Source of the DNA: Arthrobacter pityocampae
Lineage (GTDB): Bacteria > Actinomycetota > Actinomycetes > Actinomycetales > Micrococcaceae
Assembly (NCBI RefSeq): GCF_002927275.1
Contig: NZ_PRKW01000006.1
Span: 62,001-126,000 of the forward strand
Direction of reading: 5' to 3'
DNA: 64,000 nucleotides
A program made the position numbers and the translations under genes. Of this stretch, positions 60,150 to 64,000 are shown piece by piece. Each line of letters starts with the position of its first letter. Position 1 is the first letter of the stretch. The notes below the pieces were generated by a model that made no database searches, was not told the origin of the DNA, and saw only the letters and a list, made by a program, of their open reading frames with translations.

Positions 60150-61187
60150 ATGCCCATTCCCGACGACGCCCCCGCCGCGGCGGCCCACAGCGTCCGCCAC
60201 CTGTTCGCCCGGCGGAGCCTGCGGGTGCCGGGGACGCGTCTCGCGGCGGTCGCCCTCCCCGCGCCGACCGGCCCCCGGAGCCACTGGCACTACTGGTGGC
60301 AGGCGCACTACCTCGACTGCCTGCTCGACGAGCACGAGCGCGACGCCGGGACGGGCGCGCTGTCCGAGGCCCGGAAGCTCGCCCGCGGCATCTGGCTGAG
60401 GAACGGCGGCCGGTGGCGCAACGCCTACTACGACGACATGGCCTGGCTGGCGCTCGCCCTGCAGCGCCTGGACGCTGTGGACGGACGGCGCCGTCCGCGG
60501 CGCCGCGTGCGGGTGCTCGCAAACGCCCTCCGGTCGGCGCACACCCCGGACCTCGGCGGCGGCGTCTACTGGAACACCGCGCGCGACTACAAGAACACCC
60601 CCAGCACCGCCCCCGCAGCGCTCTTCTTCGCGCGGGCCGGCGAGACCGGTCGGGCGCAGGAGCTGCTCGACTGGCTGAGGGAGCACCTGTTCGACGCCGG
60701 GAACGGCCTGTACCTCGACGGCGTCAAGGCCGACGGCCGCGTGGAGCGGTCGCTGCACACCTACAACCAGGGCACGGTGCTCGGCGCGCTGGTCGCCGTC
60801 GGCGGACCCCACAATCTGCGGCACGCGGCCCATCTCGCGCGGGCGGTGGCCCGGGAGGTCGCCGACGACGACGGCGTGCTGCCGCTGGCCGGCACGGGCG
60901 ACGCCGGCCTCTTCACCGGGATCCTCGCGCGGTACCTCGCGCAGGCCGCGACGGCGACGGACGATCCGGCTGCGGCTCCCATCGGCGGGTCCGCCGCGGC
61001 GGAGGTCCGGGCCGTCCTCGGTGCGACGGCGGAGGCGGTCTGGGCGGGCCGCCGCACGGACGGCGCCGGGATGCTCGTCTTCCCGCCGAGGCAGGACGGG
61101 CCGGTCAGTCTGTCCTCCCAGCTCCAGGCCTGGATGATCCTGGAAGCCGCAGGCCGCGCCGGGGCAGGGCAACCCGCCGCCGGGTGA
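60150..61187 (+). CDS. GH76-family glycoside hydrolase, cytoplasmic
   Basis: A 345-residue (alpha/alpha)6-barrel protein of glycoside hydrolase family 76, whose members cut alpha-1,6-mannans. The catalytic double-aspartate motif is [13 protein letters not shown] (Asp95, Asp96); [20 protein letters not shown] and [14 protein letters not shown] are other family blocks. There is no signal peptide or membrane segment, while characterised GH76 mannanases are secreted, so an intracellular role such as processing of oligosaccharides is suggested. It precedes the saccharopine-dehydrogenase-like gene by 12 nt in the same direction. Confidence 0.85.
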   Translation: MPIPDDAPAAAAHSVRHLFARRSLRVPGTRLAAVALPAPTGPRSHWHYWWQAHYLDCLLDEHERDAGTGALSEARKLARGIWLRNGGRWRNAYYDDMAWLALALQRLDAVDGRRRPRRRVRVLANALRSAHTPDLGGGVYWNTARDYKNTPSTAPAALFFARAGETGRAQELLDWLREHLFDAGNGLYLDGVKADGRVERSLHTYNQGTVLGALVAVGGPHNLRHAAHLARAVAREVADDDGVLPLAGTGDAGLFTGILARYLAQAATATDDPAAAPIGGSAAAEVRAVLGATAEAVWAGRRTDGAGMLVFPPRQDGPVSLSSQLQAWMILEAAGRAGAGQPAAG

Positions 61188-61199
61188 CAGACTGCTGGC

Positions 61200-62432
61200 A
61201 TGGAGACTTCACCCCGCGACCACGACCTCGTCATCTTCGGAACCACCGGCTTCGTCGGCGAACTGATCGCCGCCTATCTCGCGACGCACGCCCCGGCCGG
61301 CCTGCGGGTCGGGCTCGCGGGCCGGTCGAGGACCAGACTCGAGGCGGTCCGGTCACGGCTGCCCGCTGCGGCCCACGCCTGGCCCCTCATCGAGGCCGAC
61401 TCGCAGGACCCGGGCTCGATCACCGCCCTGGCGGCAAGCACCCGGGTGCTCTTCAGCACCGTCGGCCCCTACGTGAAGTACGGCTTGCCCGTCGTCGAGG
61501 CCTGCGCGCGGGCGGGCACCCACTACGGTGACCTCACGGGCGAGGTGATCTTCGTCCGCGAGGCGATCGAGCGCTGCGACGCCCTCGCGCGGGCGAGCGG
61601 CGCCCGGATCGTCCACTCGTGCGGCTACGACTCCGTCCCGTCCGATCTGGCGGTCCTGCTGCTCCATCAGGCCGCGGAGGCCGATGGCGCCGGTGACCTC
61701 ACCGAGGTCCAGCTCGTCGCGACGGCCAAGGGCGGCATCAGCGGAGGCACGCTCGAGTCGATGCGGGGGCAGCTCGAGTCGATGCGGTCGACCCCCGCCC
61801 TGCGGTCCCTCGTCGCCGATCCCTACTCCCTCAGCCCGGACCGCGCCCAGGAGCCGGACACGAAGCAGCCGGCGGACGTGGCGTCCGTGCGCCGCTCGGA
61901 GAACGGACTGTGGACCGCGCCCTTCATCATGGCGGCGGCCAACACGCGGATCGTGCGCCGCAGCAACGCCCTGCAGGGCTGGGCCTACGGCCGCTCCCTG
62001 CGCTATGGGGAGGTGATGGGCATCGCGCGCGGGCCGGTGGGGGCTGTGCTGGCCGCGGCGACGACGCTCGGACTCGGGGCGTTCGCCGGCGCGATGGCGT
62101 TCCGGCCGACCCGGCGCCTCCTCGACCGCGTGCTGCCGGCGCCGGGAACGGGCCCGAGCGAGGCCACGCGAAACAACGGCTGGTTCCGCTCCCAGGTGAC
62201 CGCCCGCACCGAGAACGGGCACCGGTACCGGGCGCTCGCTGCAGGCCCCGGCGACCCGGGCTACGCCGCCACGGCCGTCATGGCCGGGGAGACGGCGCTG
62301 GCCCTGGCACTGGACGGCGACCGGCTCCCGCCCGTGAGCGGATCACTGACACCGGCGACGGCGCTCGGCGACGTCCTCGTGGAACGGCTCCGCGCCGCGG
62401 GGCACACCTACGAGGTGACCCGGCTGTCCTGA
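61200..62432 (+). CDS. saccharopine dehydrogenase-like trans-acting enoyl reductase family protein
   Basis: A 410-residue NAD(P)-dependent protein. The N-terminal Rossmann motif VIFGTTGFVGELIAAYLA (11-28), AGRSRTRLE, VGPYVKYGLPVVEACA and YGDLTGEV are typical of the mycobacterial Rv2449c/Rv2953 family, in which one member acts as a trans-acting enoyl reductase in phenolic glycolipid synthesis. CGYDSVPSDLAV also fits. Whether this one works on lipids is not shown. A hydrophobic segment (about 284-306) could anchor it to the membrane. The last codons and stop form the first unit of a 14-nt tandem repeat. Confidence 0.85.
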   Translation: METSPRDHDLVIFGTTGFVGELIAAYLATHAPAGLRVGLAGRSRTRLEAVRSRLPAAAHAWPLIEADSQDPGSITALAASTRVLFSTVGPYVKYGLPVVEACARAGTHYGDLTGEVIFVREAIERCDALARASGARIVHSCGYDSVPSDLAVLLLHQAAEADGAGDLTEVQLVATAKGGISGGTLESMRGQLESMRSTPALRSLVADPYSLSPDRAQEPDTKQPADVASVRRSENGLWTAPFIMAAANTRIVRRSNALQGWAYGRSLRYGEVMGIARGPVGAVLAAATTLGLGAFAGAMAFRPTRRLLDRVLPAPGTGPSEATRNNGWFRSQVTARTENGHRYRALAAGPGDPGYAATAVMAGETALALALDGDRLPPVSGSLTPATALGDVLVERLRAAGHTYEVTRLS

Positions 62433-62518
62433 CCCTGCTGTCCTGACCCGGTTGTCCTGACCCGGCTGTCCTGACCCGGTTGTCCTGACCCGGCTGTCCT
62501 GACCCGGTTGTCCTGGCC
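62421..62518. repeat. seven-copy 14-nt tandem repeat across a stop codon
   Basis: Seven units of CGG(C/T)TGTCCTGACC run from 62421 to 62518; units 1, 4 and 6 have C, 3, 5 and 7 have T at the variable position, unit 2 begins CTG, and unit 7 ends GGCC. Unit 1 encodes the last residues and stop of the upstream gene. The array ends 6 nt before the convergent YdeI/OmdA stop. Confidence 0.95.
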
Positions 62519-62523
62519 GGGCG

Positions 62524-63126
62524 TCAGCCGTTCGTCGTCGGACCCTTCCCCTGAGGGTAGAACGTCTCGCCGCGTGCCAGCATGGCGACGAACTTCGTGA
62601 TGTTGCGCTCCTTCGCCGCGTCCGTCTTCAGCTGCGACAGCCGGAAGATCATGGCGTAGCGGTTCTGCGAGGACAGGGTGCGGAAGGTGGCGAGCGCGGC
62701 GTCGTCGGCCTCGATCGCGGCCGTCAGCTCGACCGGCATCTCGGCGGTCGCCGGTCCCGCGTAGGCGCGCTCCCACCGGCCGTCGGCCTGCGCCGCGGCC
62801 ACCGCACGCTCCCCCGCCTCCCGCATGCGTCCATCCGCGCGGAGCCGCTCGATGTGCCCCTGGTTGCGCACGGACCAGATGCTCCTCGGGCCGCGCGGCG
62901 TGAAGCGCTGGAGATAGCTGGAGTCGTCCCGGGACTTCGCCTGGCCGTCGATCCACCCGAAGCACAGCGCCTCGTCGAGGGCCTGCGCGTAGGTGAGCGC
63001 CGTCGTCGTCCCTCCCCTCTTGTGCTCGATCAGCCAGACGCCGGGCGAGGAGGCGTGGTTCTCCTCCAGCCAGGCACGCCAGGCGGGGGCGTCGGGCAGG
63101 AGGAGTTCGGGCAGTTCGGCTTTCAT
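62524..63126 (-). CDS. YdeI/OmdA family protein
   Basis: A 200-residue soluble protein of the bacteriocin-protection, YdeI/OmpD-associated family (PF13376). Conserved stretches are AWRAWLEENHASSPGVWLIE, ALCFGWIDGQAKS, SYLQRFTPRGPRSIWSVRN, and the C-terminal AFRTLSSQ-like helix pair ending in KFVAMLARGETFYPQ. The function is unknown despite the name. TAGGGT on the minus strand ends 6 nt before ATG 63126, so the transcript is probably leaderless. Confidence 0.88.
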   Translation of the reverse strand: MKAELPELLLPDAPAWRAWLEENHASSPGVWLIEHKRGGTTTALTYAQALDEALCFGWIDGQAKSRDDSSYLQRFTPRGPRSIWSVRNQGHIERLRADGRMREAGERAVAAAQADGRWERAYAGPATAEMPVELTAAIEADDAALATFRTLSSQNRYAMIFRLSQLKTDAAKERNITKFVAMLARGETFYPQGKGPTTNG

Positions 63127-63132
63127 GCGCCC

Positions 63133-63138
63133 ACCCTA
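63133..63138 (-). promoter_or_regulatory. -10 box for a probable leaderless YdeI/OmdA mRNA
   Basis: TAGGGT on the minus strand, 6 nt before ATG 63126. Confidence 0.5.
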
Positions 63139-63217
63139 GGACGCTTCCGGTCGGCGCGGAACCGTGCGGGCTGGCATGCTGGACGGGCCCGGCCTCCCCG
63201 ATCTCCCAGGAGAACTG

Positions 63218-63961
63218 ATGCTCCGCGTCCGTCCCGTCGTCTCGACCCCGGATCTTCCCGGTGCTGCCCGGTTCCTGCAGGCGCTGGGCCTCACCCCGGT
63301 GCAGGATCCCCCGCCGACCGGCTCCGAGGCCGGCATGGACGCGGAGAACGAGGCCGTGTTCGACGCCGGGAGCGGCCGCGTGGCCCTGCACTCCTGCGCG
63401 CCGGGCAGTGCCGAGGACGGCAGGGTGAGCCTCGCGTTCGACGTCTCCGACGTGCGGGAGTTCGCCCGCCGGACCGCGGAGGCGGGCACTCGGTCGAGGG
63501 TCGAGCCCGCCGAGGACGGCCACGGCCCGACGGCCCACATCAGCGCACCGGATGGGCTGTCCTTCCCCGCCGACGTCGGACCGCGCGAGACGGGCGCGCC
63601 GCCGTCGCCCCTCACGGTCCTCGCCCTGTGGTCTACGCCCGGCGTCGTACCGGCCGTGACGGTGCTGAACGACATCGGAGCGAAGCCCCGGACCGCCGCC
63701 GAGGCCGGTGCCCCGCACAGCTTCCGGGCGAAGAACGGGGGTCTCGTGGCCGTCCGTGCGGGCGCCCGCCCCGCGATCGGACTGGCATTCGAGTACGCCG
63801 GCGACGTGCGGGACCTCCTCCCCGGGGTGACCGGCGGCGGCTTCGGGGCTGTCGTGGTCGACGGGGAGCACGGGCGATCGCTGCGCGTCCCCGCCCCGTG
63901 GGGCGCCGAGGTCCGGGTCGACGAGCGGGCTCGGGACGCCGTCGGCTCCACCGCCCTGTGA
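63218..63961 (+). CDS. VOC (glyoxalase/bleomycin resistance) family protein
   Basis: A 247-residue protein with two beta-alpha-beta-beta-beta units of the vicinal-oxygen-chelate fold: the first around MLRVRPVVSTPDLPGAARFL and VSLAFDVSDVREFARR, the second around LTVLALWSTPGVVPAVTVLN. Metal-ligand positions are poorly conserved (no obvious His/Glu set), so it may be a binding protein rather than an enzyme. ATG 63218 follows CCCAGGAGAACTG. Divergent from the YdeI/OmdA gene. The remaining 39 nt of the window hold no further gene. Confidence 0.82.
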   Translation: MLRVRPVVSTPDLPGAARFLQALGLTPVQDPPPTGSEAGMDAENEAVFDAGSGRVALHSCAPGSAEDGRVSLAFDVSDVREFARRTAEAGTRSRVEPAEDGHGPTAHISAPDGLSFPADVGPRETGAPPSPLTVLALWSTPGVVPAVTVLNDIGAKPRTAAEAGAPHSFRAKNGGLVAVRAGARPAIGLAFEYAGDVRDLLPGVTGGGFGAVVVDGEHGRSLRVPAPWGAEVRVDERARDAVGSTAL

Positions 63962-64000
63962 CGGTGCATGTCCGCGCGGATTCAGCCACGGGCCGAAGAA

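Noticed and set aside
62421-62518. CRISPR-like array
   Set aside because: The 14-nt units are contiguous with no spacers, and no cas gene is present.

Overview
The window is a GC-rich chromosomal segment from an actinobacterium. The evidence is a Bpa/PafE-type proteasome activator ending in GQYL, many probably leaderless mRNAs (a TANNNT box 6-7 nt before the start codon), GTG starts, DUF202 pairs, a septum-formation-type lipoprotein and tRNA genes without an encoded CCA. Gene content (flgN-flgK-flgL-fliW, cstA-ybdD, GTP-type pckG beside ppc, nei2 after lhr) fits a motile member of the Micrococcaceae, most likely Arthrobacter sensu lato; that assignment is inference. I see no rRNA, integrase, transposase, prophage, plasmid origin or CRISPR array.

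Layout. 1-3.7 kb: the end of an EAL-domain c-di-GMP phosphodiesterase, then a late flagellar operon (flgN, flgK, flgL, fliW) closed by a strong terminator, with no csrA beside fliW. 3.8-7.8 kb: an aldo/keto reductase, an unusual membrane protein whose N-terminus looks like a degenerate ECF sigma factor, an unknown protein and bpa. 7.9-11.8 kb: a LuxR-type response regulator and DesK-type kinase, divergent from an ABC-2 exporter. 11.9-19.7 kb: ybdD-cstA, a PIG3-type oxidoreductase, tRNA-Ser(UGA), a DUF2252 protein, an MFS exporter and a lipoprotein. 19.9-24.5 kb: a 1523-residue secreted protein joining a lamin-tail domain, an ExeM/NucH-type nuclease and a 5'-nucleotidase. 24.8-33 kb: an FAD/NAD(P)-binding protein, an S9 peptidase, tRNA-Ser(GCU), a RecQ helicase with a phosphoribosyltransferase-like tail, and a phosphomannomutase/phosphoglucomutase. 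33-44 kb: pckG with a Crp/GlxR-like upstream site, tRNA-Arg(ACG), a flavoprotein disulfide reductase homologue, a SixA-type phosphatase, an orphan winged-helix regulator, an APC permease, upp and tadA (divergent, 23 bp apart), tRNA-Ser(CGA), a DJ-1/PfpI protein, rlmH and a DUF4232 lipoprotein. 44-53 kb: lhr-nei2, a RluA-type pseudouridine synthase, a DedA protein and a TspO-like protein. 53-64 kb: a second quinone-oxidoreductase-type protein, ppc, two DUF202 proteins, an SDR/acyl-CoA dehydrogenase pair, a GH76 protein without signal peptide, a saccharopine-dehydrogenase-like reductase, a YdeI/OmdA protein and a VOC protein.

Functional themes. PckG, PEP carboxylase, CstA and phosphomannomutase connect the PEP/pyruvate/oxaloacetate node with gluconeogenesis and sugar phosphates. 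The secreted nuclease-nucleotidase could scavenge extracellular DNA and nucleotides, with Upp salvaging uracil. Lhr-Nei2 and RecQ are DNA repair functions. TadA can modify the tRNA-Arg(ACG) encoded 5.3 kb away. Most of the window is ordinary core genome. The less ordinary parts are the sigma-like membrane fusion, the overlapping leaderless upp/tadA promoters, the recurrent leaderless pattern and several intergenic or in-frame tandem repeats.
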